DNA of 60,000 bases from Chrysomallon squamiferum (GCA_012295275.1 CM022665.1:36370933-36430932), one strand, 5' to 3'. Shown: positions 38,560 through 51,445, counted from the stretch's first letter. The notes: generated by a model not told the origin, from the letters alone. Numbers and translations are program-made.

Positions 38560-38670
38560 GCTGAGAAGACCGGACTAATGTTGAATGATGCGCTCCAATT
38601 AGCCCCGGAGTTGTCTATTTAGTGGCGTTCTGTTTTCTGTTAATCGCTGCAAATTTCCCTGCGCACCGCA
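38560..38670. promoter_or_regulatory. high-complexity block, candidate conserved non-coding element
   Basis: The stretch around GATGCGCTCCAATTAGCCCC and GTTAATCGCTGCAAATTTCC is repeat-free, has CpGs and carries homeodomain-type ATTA cores. No frame is convincing. It lies about 1.1 kb downstream of the EGF-ligand exon on the ligand strand. Classification is from texture only. Confidence 0.25.
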
Positions 38671-39715
38671 TTAGAAAAAGTGTTAGCGGAAATTGTGGGA
38701 GTTGTATGGGTCATTTGGAATCTGGGGATAGTATCAAACGAACTATTGTTGCGACATGAGTAATTTAGCCCCGTGCGATTAGAGAAAAAGAAAATGGAAT
38801 TTTTAATGTTGAAAGGACAAAAGAAATTTAGAGGACGTAATTTCTGTAAGAAATAAAATAATGCTCTTTTACAACAGTGTTTGTAATAGGACTTGGATGT
38901 GTTCAGAATGATGTTATTTAACATGATTAGGTGTTACAGATTTAAAATCTCATCAGGTCACATCTGTGTATTAGTTGTTTAAGTATGCTTAAAATAGCAG
39001 TTAACAATTAAATTATTTTGAATAAAATACTTTTTTTCGGTGTCTGTCTGTGAATTTGTCTGTCTGTATGTTCGTATGATTGTCTTTTTGTCTGTATGTC
39101 TATGTATCTGTTATTTTTTACCCATCCATCCATCCTTATAATTCAGATATATATCGGTTTAGCTAAAATAAAATATAGAATCATAATTTGACTTCAGACC
39201 CAAAGCGAATAATTAATATTTTCACTCACAGCTTTTAGACTAAACATTTCAGTTTTTAAATAACTATTTCTTTTATAAACAAAAATATCAAAAAATGAAA
39301 CTTCTGCACATCAGGCAGTAAATCTTATTTTTAGATAAACAACACGATATAACAAGTTCGCAGAGTTCTGAACTTAGAGGTCGCTTATGTAAAATGTGGA
39401 ATTTAGAAGTTAAAGATTCCTTTACAAGAATAAATATACATATATTTAAAAGAGGTATAGACATACATTTGTAGAGATTAGTAGTTCAATGGTCAACTAA
39501 ACGACACTGAATAATAATAACGATATTAACAGACATAGTAACCAAAGGACATAGATAGATGGGTAGATCGTTAAACAGGCGAACTGAGAGATAGACAGAC
39601 AGGTATACCGACATACGGACGGATAGATAAAGTAGGTGGGTAAGTACGTATGAAAGTAGCAAGATAGATAAACAGACGTATAAACATCTCACCAGTAAGG
39701 AATATCAGACGACAT

Positions 39716-39806
39716 TCAGTTGAACCCGATGACCTTTGATAGAAGAGCTAATAGATATTCATGATGAATACTTTCACACCTCAGACCCGTATATCCACTT
39801 GGACAC
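39716..39806 (-). CDS. EGF/ErbB-type ligand, exon encoding EGF cysteines 5-6
   Basis: Reading the - strand, TTTTTGTTTTTTCAG is a textbook acceptor. The exon begins with G, which completes the split Arg codon left by the exon at 52942, and continues CPSGYTGLRCESIHHEYLL. C-x8-C with G-Y-T-G-x-R-C is the end of an ErbB-ligand EGF domain, so both phase and content fit exon 1, 13.1 kb away. After the last cysteine the frame runs ESIHHEYLLALLSKVIGFN and meets TGA at 39718-39716. The tail resembles the short juxtamembrane spacer of TGF-alpha-like ligands. A possible donor after AAG (GTCATC at 39733) is weak; a better one (GTGAGA near 39693) lies beyond the stop. So the listed end is a readthrough form that would lack a membrane anchor, and a spliced membrane form is an alternative. 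Confidence 0.8.
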
Positions 39807-40559
39807 CTGAAAAAACAAAAACAAGCATAAAACTCATTATTACTGAGAGAGACTTTCTACCTAACTGTTCATAACAAAACATAGTTGTGGCAGTCCTCTC
39901 TTGGCTGTTATACGCTTATCTATAGACATGATATATGGTCAAACCAGTTAAGTTGATTCCCTGAACAAGAAAAAATTAAAATATATAAAAAATAAAAACA
40001 CACACACAAACAAAAAACAACAACACAACAACAACATTAAATTCATCATTACTGACAGAGAATTTCTACACGACTATGTTCATGATAAAAAAATTATTGT
40101 GGCAGTCCTCTGTAATTTCTACATAACTGTGGTCTTAAAATGGATACTGTTGGCAGCTGTCTTTAACTATATTGGAAGCATGGTCATGCTTATTGATAAT
40201 TATACAAATGTGTGAATTCTGCATATTATTGCAATTTGAAACTTGATACCTGGAAAAATCTGAAATATATTTTTCGAAAAAGACCTTAAACTTACTAATG
40301 TTCAAATAAGAACATTTTGCCTTCGTGTTGCAGTTCATGATTTTGCGAAACATAACTGCAACAGTTATATTAATATGATAAATATTAAATTCGTAATAGA
40401 TTCTTTTCTCTTCATTTTGATGGTTCGAAGGTAGTGGCAGTAAATGATCTTGCATCAACAAATCATAATCCTGTCAAAGGCCTGATTCTGTGTACGTTTT
40501 CTACATCCACTGCTAATACGAAACTGAACAATTCTTCAAGCTGTTATAGACTTTTGACG

Positions 40560-41230
40560 ATGGAGAGAGGCTGAAGGAAGTCTTCTTGGTTTTTATTAAA
40601 AACATATTATGTCTGTCTGAACATAATTAATATAATTTCTACATATGTCGGAGCTGTGAAAACTGAAGGTAGGCTGGGTGAAAGAAGTGGCAGTCTTCTC
40701 GACCCAGTGGATTACAAGCATGCTTAAGCAAAAACATAGAAATGTAATGTTTGCGTGCTTGCGTCTAAAGTGTAACGCTGAACACGCAAAATGTTACGTT
40801 TGGTACTAAAGATGAGAAAAGTGGCAGCTTTCTTGAATTGATTCACAAACACGTCTGTAAATAATTGTATAATCGGTGTGTGTTTATGTCTGTGGTGTAA
40901 AACTGAACAAACAAAACGTGAAGTTTTGTACTAATGATGAGAGAAGTGGCACTGCTCCTGACCTGTATTATAAACGCATCTGTGAATAATTATACTTCTA
41001 TAATCTATAGGTGGTTGTGTCTACAGAGTGAAAAATAACATGCAAAATACGAAGTCTGGTAGTAAAGATGAAAGAAATGGTCGGTATTAAAAATATGGTA
41101 AGCTCGCTTGTTCTCAATTATAAATAGTTGTATATATTTTTATATGCTTGTTCTTATGTGGAAAACGCTTTGATCATACTGAAAGTGAAGATTTATACTA
41201 AGGATGAAAGAGACACAAATACATAAAGAA
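40560..41230. repeat. ~130-bp degenerate tandem repeat
   Basis: GAAGTGGCAGTCTTCT-like words occur at about 40688, 40818, 40946 and 41077, steps of 130, 128 and 131 bp. Intervening words recur too (CTGAACAAACAAAACGTGAAG-like, ACTAATGATGAGAGAAGTGG, CATCTGTGAATAATTATA). Related GTGGCAGTCCTCT copies near 39887 and 40100 suggest that the array once began close to the EGF exon. Confidence 0.8.
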
Positions 41231-41659
41231 AAGAAAGAGAGGAGCGATAGAAATACAGAACCTGAGAGAGATAGGAAGAGAAACTTGCGCTAAAACATAT
41301 AAAGAATCTATGGTTTGAAAACGAAAGTAGGACCTCTGTCGAAAGAACAGTAATAATTACACTTGACTTAAGTGTCGACTAAATTGATTTCTAAATATCT
41401 CATAGGATCACCATATATATCCTTTGTTATGAGAATGTTATTATGGTCATCGTGATCATCATCATCATTATTATTTAAGAAACACTAAATGATAAAACAC
41501 ATTCAAGAGATGAAATAGAAATAAATAAGAGAGAGAGTTAATGCCACAATAAATTACAATATTTCTCTAATTCCAGTGCTCAAGAAAGGAATTAACTAGC
41601 GCTGAACTAATGTTGAGTCGTTACAACAATTTACATTTTGCACTTATTATTCAAAAGTT

Positions 41660-42150
41660 CACCGGCCGTAAGAACTGAAATTCTAAACGTCATCAAACAA
41701 AGCTGGATATGCCTATAAAATGCGAATGGTAAAATGGCACAGGGACGTTTTTGTATATATATGTATATAAATATATACGATGTTTGGAAATGTGAAACCA
41801 GGAAATGTCAAAACACTTGTCACGGCTGATATTTCACGCAAAACTATTAGTTCCATATGAACATTTTTAAATACATAGCCAGAAGCCACCGGGCCGTGAA
41901 AATGGCTTCCTGCAACTTCACTAGGTTAATTGGATATTTTATCACCAAGATGCTGCAAAGCCTCGTGAAAAAGTCGTTACAGAAATTTTAACGACTCTAG
42001 CGGAATTTGGAACGAAAATGTTTTGGCAAGGACATGCCTTATTTTTACGTTTTGTCTGTTTTCCGTTCTCATTTTTAACTTCCAGCCCGACTTCTACTCT
42101 GGTCGCCACCGCTTCACGGGATAAGTCATGGATTTACAATGTGTCGCAAT
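41660..42150. promoter_or_regulatory. high-complexity intronic block, candidate enhancer
   Basis: About 500 bp without simple repeats and with many CpGs (for example GAAGCCACCGGGCCGTGAAA, TCGCCACCGCTTCACGGG) inside the ligand intron, flanked by AT-rich sequence. No long frame, splice pair or family match. Intronic enhancers are common in long first introns of developmental ligands; that is context and not proof. Confidence 0.3.
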
Positions 42151-42775
42151 AAACTGAACAATAAAGCAAAAGGCGAATCAACAGTGTCATAAAAACCACT
42201 GAAGCAAATGTCTGTGTTTATCTGCATTTTTGTCGGTTTTGTTGCGTAGAAAAAAAGCTTACACGACAACAGTTATGATAAACGAAAAAAACAAACACAT
42301 GTGTTATTGGGATTTTGTGTTGCTCTTATTACGTTTTAACTGTTCTTCGCAAAACATCGCTTGTTGATTCAACTTGATATTAACATTTTCCGTAATGTTT
42401 GATGAACTTTTGCTATAATGAGTACGACTGTCGTTTCTGCGATATCGTGACACATTAACAGATGAATAATTTGGTCACATATTGCTCAGTGAAGATACGG
42501 TTTAATTTCCAACTACCGTACATTTTCTAATTGTACGTGTATGTGCGCGTGCATATGTGACTTTCAACTAAAAAATGTCTTACATGTTTACATATATTCA
42601 TGATAGTTGATTTGCAGAACACAGTGTTCAAGCACGCTGAATATAACATTATATATATGATACTCTATTTATTTATTGAAGATGTGGAATTGTGTTTTTG
42701 TAGGTACGTACGTGCATACATATGTATATACATAAACACATATATACATACACGCACTCATACACACTCAAACAT

Positions 42776-42836
42776 ACACACACACACACACACATACATA
42801 CATACATACATACATACATACATACATACATACATT
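42776..42836. repeat. (AC)n-(CATA)n microsatellite
   Basis: A short AC run, then CATA tetranucleotides. Confidence 0.97.
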
Positions 42837-44099
42837 TACTCATGGTGTTATATCATATGATAGTTAAATAAAGTAGTTTGTCAGTGTTTTATTTATTTAC
42901 AATACGTCATTACCATCTGAATGGTGCACGAACTTGGAGTTCCGGATCCTGTTCAAATTACGTTATCAATAAGGTTATATCATGTAATTTGCAGGCTATT
43001 ATAAATATTTTTTATCTACTTTATATCAGCGTGTTACGGGGAGTGTCGGAGGTATAATAAAAATTAACATTTGACAACTGTAATGCATACATGAAAATGA
43101 ATATGGGGTTACATAAAACATTGCCATTATATCCGGATGAATCATCGTTGCAAAAAAAAAAAAATATTCATTACGTGATGCATGCGTTAATTTTTAAAAA
43201 TATCACTAACTGGTTTAATACAAACGAGATAAAGGAAAAGACATCTGCTTTAAAAATTAATTTACCCACACGGCCGTTCTAGCGCATATCCACTTTCATT
43301 ACGTGTGCGGTGATAGTAGTATGAAACACCTTTTGTATTTATCTGTCCTTTTTTATATGTATGTATGCATGCATGTATGTGTGTGTGTGTAAGTATGCGC
43401 ATATGAATATAGCTATTTCATGAATATCTTTAATACCAACTGCGATTTTATTGCAGTAGTAATAACCACTCTGTTTCAATATTTACTGTGTGAAGGATGT
43501 TACGTACTGAAAATAAGTAACATGAAACTTTATATAATGAGAAATGTTAAATGATGATGATTTTTGAATAACAATACCTAGCCTTAAAATTTACAATTTA
43601 CAAATATAGACATAAAGAAACATCGTAAAATATTACCATTCTCTAAGTATCAACAACAAGCATATAATCTTTTACAAATGTTACTAGGTATACAAGGGGC
43701 GGGTCTGGTATTTCACAAAATGCAGTGTCATTAAACAAGAAAAAAGTAAGTCGACCGAAAAATAAGAGGGAAGGGAGCTTCCACTGCATCCGATTATGAA
43801 TATGATTTGTTATCTCCGACCCCAACAAAGATTAAAGTATTTTCCTACATTTGACATGATGTTTTATCAAGCAGATAGATTTTCCCATTTGATAGGAACT
43901 CTTCGTTCGAGTTATCATCTTTTCGTTTGGCTTGGACAGGTTTCTTTGAAGTGATAGTTATTCATACCACGGGCTTCACGCAAACAATCACGTATGTATA
44001 CAAGTGAGAAATGTTAAAGGGAATTTCTCTTTACTCGAGAAAATACTTTTACAAAATTGTAACAAATCCGTGACAGTTTGAATTCGTTAGTGTAATGCT

Positions 44100-44171
44100 G
44101 GCCTGTGTTTACATGTACATAGACATATACATGTACATATACATATACATATACATACATACATACATACA

Positions 44172-44219
<48 letters not shown>

Positions 44220-44412
44220 CACGTGTGTTTGTACATATATATACACACACACACACACACGTACGCATATACACACATATATATGTACATATACAAATAT
44301 GTCCAAACGTAAAAACACACATGCACTCATACATACATACACACGCGCGCGCATGTATGCATACATACATACGTACGTTCGTACGTACGTACCTACAAAC
44401 ATACATACATAC
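44100..44412. repeat. complex (CATA)n/(TA)n/(AC)n/(GTAC)n block
   Basis: ATAC hexamers, clean CATA units (about 44153-44200), a TA run, AC runs, a CGCGCGCG step (44343-44351) and GTAC-rich units. Several overlapping frames on both strands are repeat translations. Confidence 0.95.
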
Positions 44413-46387
44413 GCACAGAGAGAGAGAATCAAACAGTTTAAGGTATATCTAAAACTCGTAACAGTTGTTTGCGCATGTAAACAAATGATATCTTTTCAAA
44501 GTGTGTTTATGTATTTACTGATATTTCTGTAAAAATAAAACATTATCGTTGTTGATGTTACAAATTACACAAAATAAAGATAAGCTTTTATCGAGATAAT
44601 AACATGAACTTTTTTCTTTCATGTTAACATGTTTTTATTTATTTATTTATTTCTCCTGTTTTCTTAGCTTTAAACTTTTCTGTTTCATACCTATTTATTT
44701 TTATTATCATTTTAGCATTTAAGTTTTTCTTATTAATTTTATTTTTCTGATTTATTTTTTCTTAATTTGTATTATTATTATTATTTTTTTTAACATTAAA
44801 TTTTAGCTTACCTGCTAACTAATTTTTATTTGCTTATTTATTTATTTATTTTAGCTCTCAAATTTTCTTTCATATAAAATTGTTTTCATTCCTTATTTAT
44901 TTTTATTAGTTTGAATTTGGATGTTTAAATAAACAGATGTTTGTATCATAACAAGAGAGATACAAACATTTAACTTTTGTTTATCTGTATATTTTTTCTG
45001 TTTCCACGCTTTTAAGGAATTCATTAAAAACTTACAGGAAAATATCTGAGTTTACTCTGAATTTTTTTTATTTGTCTGATATTATTGTTTTGTTACAGTC
45101 ATATTAATTATTATAGAATATACAAGGTAATTATCGTCATCATCATTATCATCGTAGAAGTTGTTGTAGTCATCATTGGCATCATCATTATTTCAGTTAC
45201 TACTGTCATCGGCATTGCTACTGTACAGGATTTTTGAAAATCGTGAGATTAACATAATAATCCAGCAAAATGTCATTCTTAGTGTTAAATATTTTAATTC
45301 TTTTTAAAGCCTACTGAACCGAGAATTTCCTCTTGTTTTCTATTTAATTTTCAATTTTATCGATCCTACCTTGACGAGTGTATACGTCATCAATTCAGAT
45401 GTAACTGAAAACGTACATTCAGCGTAAAGTCACTGGAGTGGTAACCAGTCATTCACATGTAACACTGTCGTTTTGAATACAGAATGTGCATCCTGAAGTC
45501 TGAAGATTACTTTATAGGATTATATTATGCATGTAGATATATAAAAAATACATACGTACAGATCCACCCTGCTAGGTTCCTATCTGCATACGTGCATATG
45601 AATGAGCACACGCGCGCACACACACACACACACATACACACACGTAGATACATAAACACATAACAGGTACATAACATTATGATCATGGCGCAACACACAT
45701 GCACACATATTCATATTACAGAGATACATATCTATATACTTCCTTAGGTTTAAAACGTGGTAGAGAACGAAGTGTTCTAATCACTGATATCGGTTTGTAA
45801 CAATACAGATGGATACGTTTTATTTAAAGTAAAACAAAGGAGGTTTCATCTTTTCATTTGCATAATATCTAAATCGAAGTATGAAGGTGAAAGTAAAATA
45901 TTGTCCGGAAAACAAGAAAATGAAGCCAAAAAACATAATACATAATACATATACATACACATTCAATCATTCATTCATCATCGTACATTCTGTATTATAT
46001 AACTCGAAGATATTTGATTCATTCGTTAGATCAATTTTCTCCGTTTTTCTTGACTACCCATGATAATCTGAAATAAGTAACTCCATATGGTTATGAGTGA
46101 GAGAAAGAGAGATTGATGTTAACTAACCTTAAATCTTAGCTCACTGATTTCTTTGAAAAATAATGCTTATATCTCTATCGTTAACGTCAAGTGAAGTTCA
46201 CTGCTAAGTCAAGAAGTAAGACAAGTAACGCATATGATGCTAGATTAAGGTCTTAACTTTTCTTCGTGGTGTATAAAAGTAACTATTTTGACCAAAGCAG
46301 TTACAGTTAAGCTAACTAGTAACAACGACAGTCACCCTGATTTGCAACTTCCCTTACACTAATTAGCAGAATACCTACACTGACCAG

Positions 46388-46620
46388 TTACCACTGTGTT
46401 AACCAACAACCGTAACTAAACAAGTGGTCATGAAATTCATAAAGCAGGAAAGCAGAGAAATTTGAACAATAGCGTAGGACAAAGAAAAACTTTAGACTCG
46501 ATGTGATGTCAGGTATACTACGAACGCGGGGATCGAAATCCCAAATGAACACCCACGCATAAACAAAACGTGAAAGGAAATCACAGAAGGGACAAGCAAG
46601 CAATATCCCCTCTAGTGTCC
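46388..46620 (-). mobile_element. possible tRNA-derived SINE-like fragment
   Basis: The - strand carries GGGATTTCGATCCCCGCG (about 46545-46530), which resembles a pol III B box and tRNA T-arm (GGTTCGATCCCCG), in a balanced, repeat-free stretch. I cannot place a convincing A box at the usual distance, nor define ends or target-site duplications. Because T-arm-like words are partly palindromic, the strand is uncertain. A decayed SINE is the best guess. Confidence 0.25.
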
Positions 46621-47299
46621 GTCAGAGGCTAATTACATAGAATTGTTATTATTTTCCTCGGCAAATTTCATAAAGGCACACACCCAGGGGATATCACGAT
46701 CGGAGTATCATTTCTATTAGAAAGTTCTGACATTTGCTTATCATGTTTACTATGTTATGTAAACCGCATTAGCAAATTAGAAAAGCGTACAAGTAAATGT
46801 TCCTAAGAGAACAATCAAATAAATAACAAAGTGCAAAATGTCAGTGTTTGTGACAGAAGTAAAAAATATACGTCTCCTGTACAGTACAGGGTCATGCTTC
46901 ATTAATGAGGTGTAAAACAAAATCGCAAACATGTTTTATATGTTTCATTTTACCCACATTTATCATATTTCAATGCGAAGAGAGTATCGGTAACATTTGA
47001 ACTTCTGTCGTAAATTCGCTAAAATGTGCATGGCAAACATGAATGACATTTAAGTAATAGAAAATATTCAATATTGACTCGGCCTAAATGCTTTATACAA
47101 TGCAATACACAATATAATGAAGTTTTTTCCCAACTCTGGTACTTCGGCTGAAAAGATCATTTCCATTAAACATTGATCAGTGATGGTAACATTTGAAAGA
47201 CGGTTTTGTTTTTCATCTGGTATTGTGTGGGTGGCGTAACAATCTGCAGTAATAGTCTAGTGTGACTCTAGTGTGTGAATATAAAACAATTAACTTGGG

Positions 47300-47480
47300 A
47301 CGGTTTTAACTCACTGGTTAGACAACAGACCTCAGGCGTGACAGGTAGCAGGGTCAACGCTCTTTTTTCTCACACTGTGCTATTCCTATCACCAACCAGT
47401 ACACCCTGACTAATTCATCAGAGCCTGTGGTATGTGTTTTTTCTGTACATGGGAAGGTTCATATAATAGATGGTTTGCAA
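47300..47480 (+). mobile_element. tRNA-derived SINE-like element
   Basis: An A-box-like TTAACTCACTGGTTAGAC (about 47306) and a B-box-like CAGGGTCAACGCTC (about 47350) lie about 40 bp apart, the geometry of a tRNA gene. The word TCACTGGTTAGA is nearly that of tRNA D-arms. The acceptor ends do not pair, so it is not a functional tRNA. The non-tRNA body continues with CACACTGTGCTATTCC and onward. tRNA-derived SINEs are established in cephalopod genomes. Ends are approximate. A duplicated 22-25-bp word, AGCTTAATGCAAATCTTAAC, follows at 47497-47542. Confidence 0.6.
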
Positions 47481-48279
47481 TTAATTGAAAAAGAGTAGCT
47501 TAATGCAAATCTTAACCGTAGCTTAATGCAAATCTTAACCATAAGTATGACGCCACGAGTTTTTGAAACGTTGACTAAAAATGTATTAAATAAAAATTAT
47601 TTCTATTTTCGAGGAAACAATTATACATAAATACCTTAGTTGAATACAGTTAAAAATACAAGCATGCATACATATATCCGCACATAAACACAGGCATAAA
47701 CATTCACACATTTTGCCACATTATGGTTTGATAATACGTTTCAAATGATCTTGTTTCATTATAAAAAAATTGAAACTACAACTCCAGGTATAATTTTATA
47801 TTCAGGTATTTAACTACTACGATATTCTCAAACTCCGTTCCTTTAATAACGGTGAATGTCTAAAACGTACACTGTGGCTTGCACTCGTAACTTTGTTTTA
47901 TCAGTTAATACGATCTTGGCCTGTTTCATCTTCTAAATGCTGTAAATTGGAAAAAGGAATCTCACAAAGGTAATGATGCTTTAAACAGCACACCTTCATC
48001 AGGTCGCTGATCCACTGAAATGTAGTTCGTTCTTTGAAAATGATAACCATTAAACACCATGTAAGATACACGTTAAGTGAAGTCTTAACATGCCCATATC
48101 CATAAAGTTCAAAGTACTTTGTGATGCAATAGCTTGTTATGTCTAAGCCATAATTGTAGTCTAGGAAAGGTACATGCGTAAAACTAATACATGCACGTGT
48201 TTAGTTCCGTACATTTCACATGACAGTTATTTGTAGTTTTTATCTTACTTATCTAAACACCTTTAAAGATAAATATATC

Positions 48280-48281
<2 letters not shown>

Positions 48282-48322
<41 letters not shown>

Positions 48323-48350
48323 ACACACAGTCACAAACATACACACACAC
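48282..48350. repeat. (AC)n microsatellite
   Basis: A clean AC run to about 48319, then interrupted AC/AGAC units. Confidence 0.96.
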
Positions 48351-48699
48351 ACATCGATGCTTTTTAATATTCCCTGTGATTCAGAAGTTAGCTACTAGCG
48401 TCATGTATCTGAACAACATTTATGAGATACTCGTGTTTAAAATAGTTTTAACTTCTTTTGTGAATCATTAGTGTAGCAGGAACTAATCTAAGACATTTCA
48501 GTGATGGGTGTGATACAGAAAAAGTTATTTTGAGTGAAAATGTAACAAACGCTGCCCCGTTCCATGGACGTCTGTTTTCAATTAACAGTATGTTATATTA
48601 AAAAGTCCTTTCTTCACACCATTCTTGTGAAATTTTGTAAGACACTGGTTGGAAAGAAAATTATAAAATACGTCAGAGATGATTTAGGATATATGAGAC

Positions 48700-49240
48700 T
48701 TCATCGGAGATTTTGAGTGGATGATATCTGAAGCACTGTGTGGATGATATCTGAAGCAATGTGTGGATGATATCTAGGCTTTATGTGGACAATATTGTAT
48801 GTTTTGTATGGAGTATACATGAGGCTTTTTACGGAGATTATATGAAGCTTTGCATGACAATTATCTAAAGCTTTTCATAGATGATATATGAGTGTGGAGG
48901 ATATCTGAATGTGTGCATGTATGATGTATTAGTCTTTGCGTGGAGGATATCTGATGAAAATATCTGAATGTGTGCAATGATGTATTAGTCTTTTCATAGA
49001 TGATATATGAGTGTGGAGGATATCTGAATGTGTGCATGTATGATGTATTAGTCTTTGCGTTATCTGCGTGTAGGATATCTGAATGTGTGGAGGATATCTG
49101 AATTTCTGAATGCATGTATAATGAATTAGGCTTTGCATGGAGGATATCTGTAATTTTGTATGGATGACGTGTGAAGATTCTGTTTGTGCAAAATGAATTA
49201 GGCTTTGGTGGAGGATATCTGTAATTTTGTAATGACGTGT
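48700..49240. repeat. mixed minisatellite (GGATGATATCTGAA units)
   Basis: GGATGATATCTGAAGCA repeats at a 23-bp step (about 48719, 48742, 48765). It is then reorganised into longer units of roughly 57-63 bp, in which ATGTATTAGTCTTTGCGT (about 48925, 48982, 49045) alternates with GGAGGATATCTGAATGTG. A poly-A run (49230-49263) follows. Open - strand frames across it repeat SDILHTH-type peptides and are artefacts. Confidence 0.85.
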
Positions 49241-50905
49241 GAAAAAAAAAAAAAAAAAAAAAAGGAATTTTGGGGAGAGCTGGTAAATCTAGCTTTGAAG
49301 AAGAGGGGGAAAGGAGCTTTGAGTTGATTAGGTTTACTGTAGAGTGCTCTTTTTTATTATTATAACTGTTATACAGAATACTAAAAATAGCTGAAGCCGC
49401 GTGGACTGAATAATGCACTGGTTTGCAGCTTCTTCAGTGTCAGTGAATATTCAGCTGAAGCGTAACATTTGAACACCCACACAGTTCAGAATAGACTGGT
49501 AATTATATTACAGTTGTTGGCATATCATATCTTGAAGTTCCTTTTTCTTTTTTCTTTCTGTATTTTTTTTTTCTTTTTTTTAACTTTTTAAACTTTTTAT
49601 TTCGTTCCTTCTTGTTTAACGGCTTCTGACATGAAGCATATGTCGCCAATAAAACAAAAATTGATAAACAAATTAAAAGATAGTGACTGCAAAATAGTTT
49701 TAACTTGCGTTGCCATTGTCGTCGTCACCATCGTAATATCATTATTATTACAAATAACAAATCATCATCATCATCATTGTCATTATAATCATCACAGTTG
49801 TCAATTGATTAATCATCACATCATCATCACAATAAACATTCATCGTAATCATCATCAGTTTCGTCACAGCCTGTACCATCATGATCTGTGTGTGTGATAC
49901 TCCTACGACGATATTTTCTGACGTGCTCGACGACAATGCAATTTACTGAAGACGTGGCACAGCACCCACGTGCTCATCAGTGAGTTTGATTAAATTTATT
50001 TTCAAATCAGGTTCGAGCACGTTATCCTGGACACTTTGAACACGATGACTGATCAGAACAGAGAAACCTGTCTGTGCAGTTTCATGTCTCTGTTATGTTT
50101 GAGAGCTGTTCAAATCCCAGTTTTACAACAGTTTTACTTAAATCAGTAGCATATGGATATGTATAAAGTTCTTATTAAATGGTTCAGACGAAGAAAGAGA
50201 GAAAGACAAAATGAATGCAAGAAAGAAAGTTAAAAATAAAAATTAAGACGTCGTTTGCTAGTCTGTCATTTTTATCAGTGTTCGAAGTTGTTAGTTTATT
50301 TGCTTCAGTTCTTTGACATCACAGACAGTGGTGAACGAATTTATATCAATAAACGGACATCACCAGAATGCTGTAAATTGTATCCATATTCTTAAAGCCG
50401 TTTGCTTCTCTCGAAGCCAGAGCAAATATTCCGTACAGCTTGGGTACCCAGCAGAAATTCGTAATAATTTGTCGATGTGGCAAATTCTGACCATTTAATC
50501 CAAGTGGTGACAAAGGAGATGGAAGATTACTGTAAAGATTTTCCCTCTAAATAACAATCTAACATACTAACACAGTCTTTGTAGTAGTTCGAGCCTCTGT
50601 ATTATATATATATATATATATTGACCAAAAGATCAAAATGTTCAAAATTCCAAGTGAAATTTGTATATATATTTTTTTTTATATACGATGATGATTGTAA
50701 TAATCATGATGTTTATGTAAAAACACACATGAGATTTCAAAAAAAAATTTAAAAAAAAAAATAAAAAAAAAAAAAAACTCAAAAAGAATTAGAATTATGT
50801 ATGTATGTATGAATGTATATGTATATTTATATACATTTGTACATCCAACCATCCGTTCATCATATAAACCCTTTGTTCTTAACCTTTTTCAATTACGGTA
50901 ACCTT

Positions 50906-50939
<34 letters not shown>

Positions 50940-51440
50940 TATTATTTTCAGCTAAATAATTAACTATTATGATCAACAAACAAAAATTTCTAAAACTAAT
51001 CCAATCAAATATTTTAATCTTTTCTTGTTTGCTATCAATTATGTTTGAAATACTGGGTTCCTTGTCGGTGTGTGCATGTCATACTGAGCATCAGGGTGTT
51101 TTTGACACTTGGTTTTGATATGAAGACGAGCAGAAAACCCTGCTTCTCAAAGACATATTGTTGTGAATGGAACAAGTACACTAAAACTGTAGAAAAATGA
51201 ATGAAGAAGAGTTCAGTTCTTTTTCTGGATCCTCTTCTCGCAAACCTAAGAACTGAACCTCGCACACCTTAAGAGCCAGTGCTATATTTATACGAACATG
51301 GAAAGATGCACGAATGAAAGCAACCAAACAAATATGTATGTAAATTCATACAGACACACACATATAATACACATACATGCATACATATATATATATAATA
51401 CACATACATACATACATACATAACACACACATACATACAT

Positions 51441-51445
<5 letters not shown>

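Noticed and set aside
39486-39692. - strand frame with hydrophobic repeats next to the EGF exon
   Set aside because: Made of degenerate TAGA/GACA tetranucleotide repeats; not a credible transmembrane domain.
44014-44532. Several 75-145-codon frames rich in His/Thr/Ile or Tyr/Val/Cys
   Set aside because: Translations of CATA, AC and TA microsatellites on both strands.
48861-49418. 185-codon - strand frame with recurring SDILHTH
   Set aside because: Encoded by the minisatellite at 48700-49240 and a poly-A run; no gene structure.
49980-50030. B-box-like CAGGTTCGAGCACG considered as a tRNA or SINE
   Set aside because: No A box at the right distance and no cloverleaf pairing.
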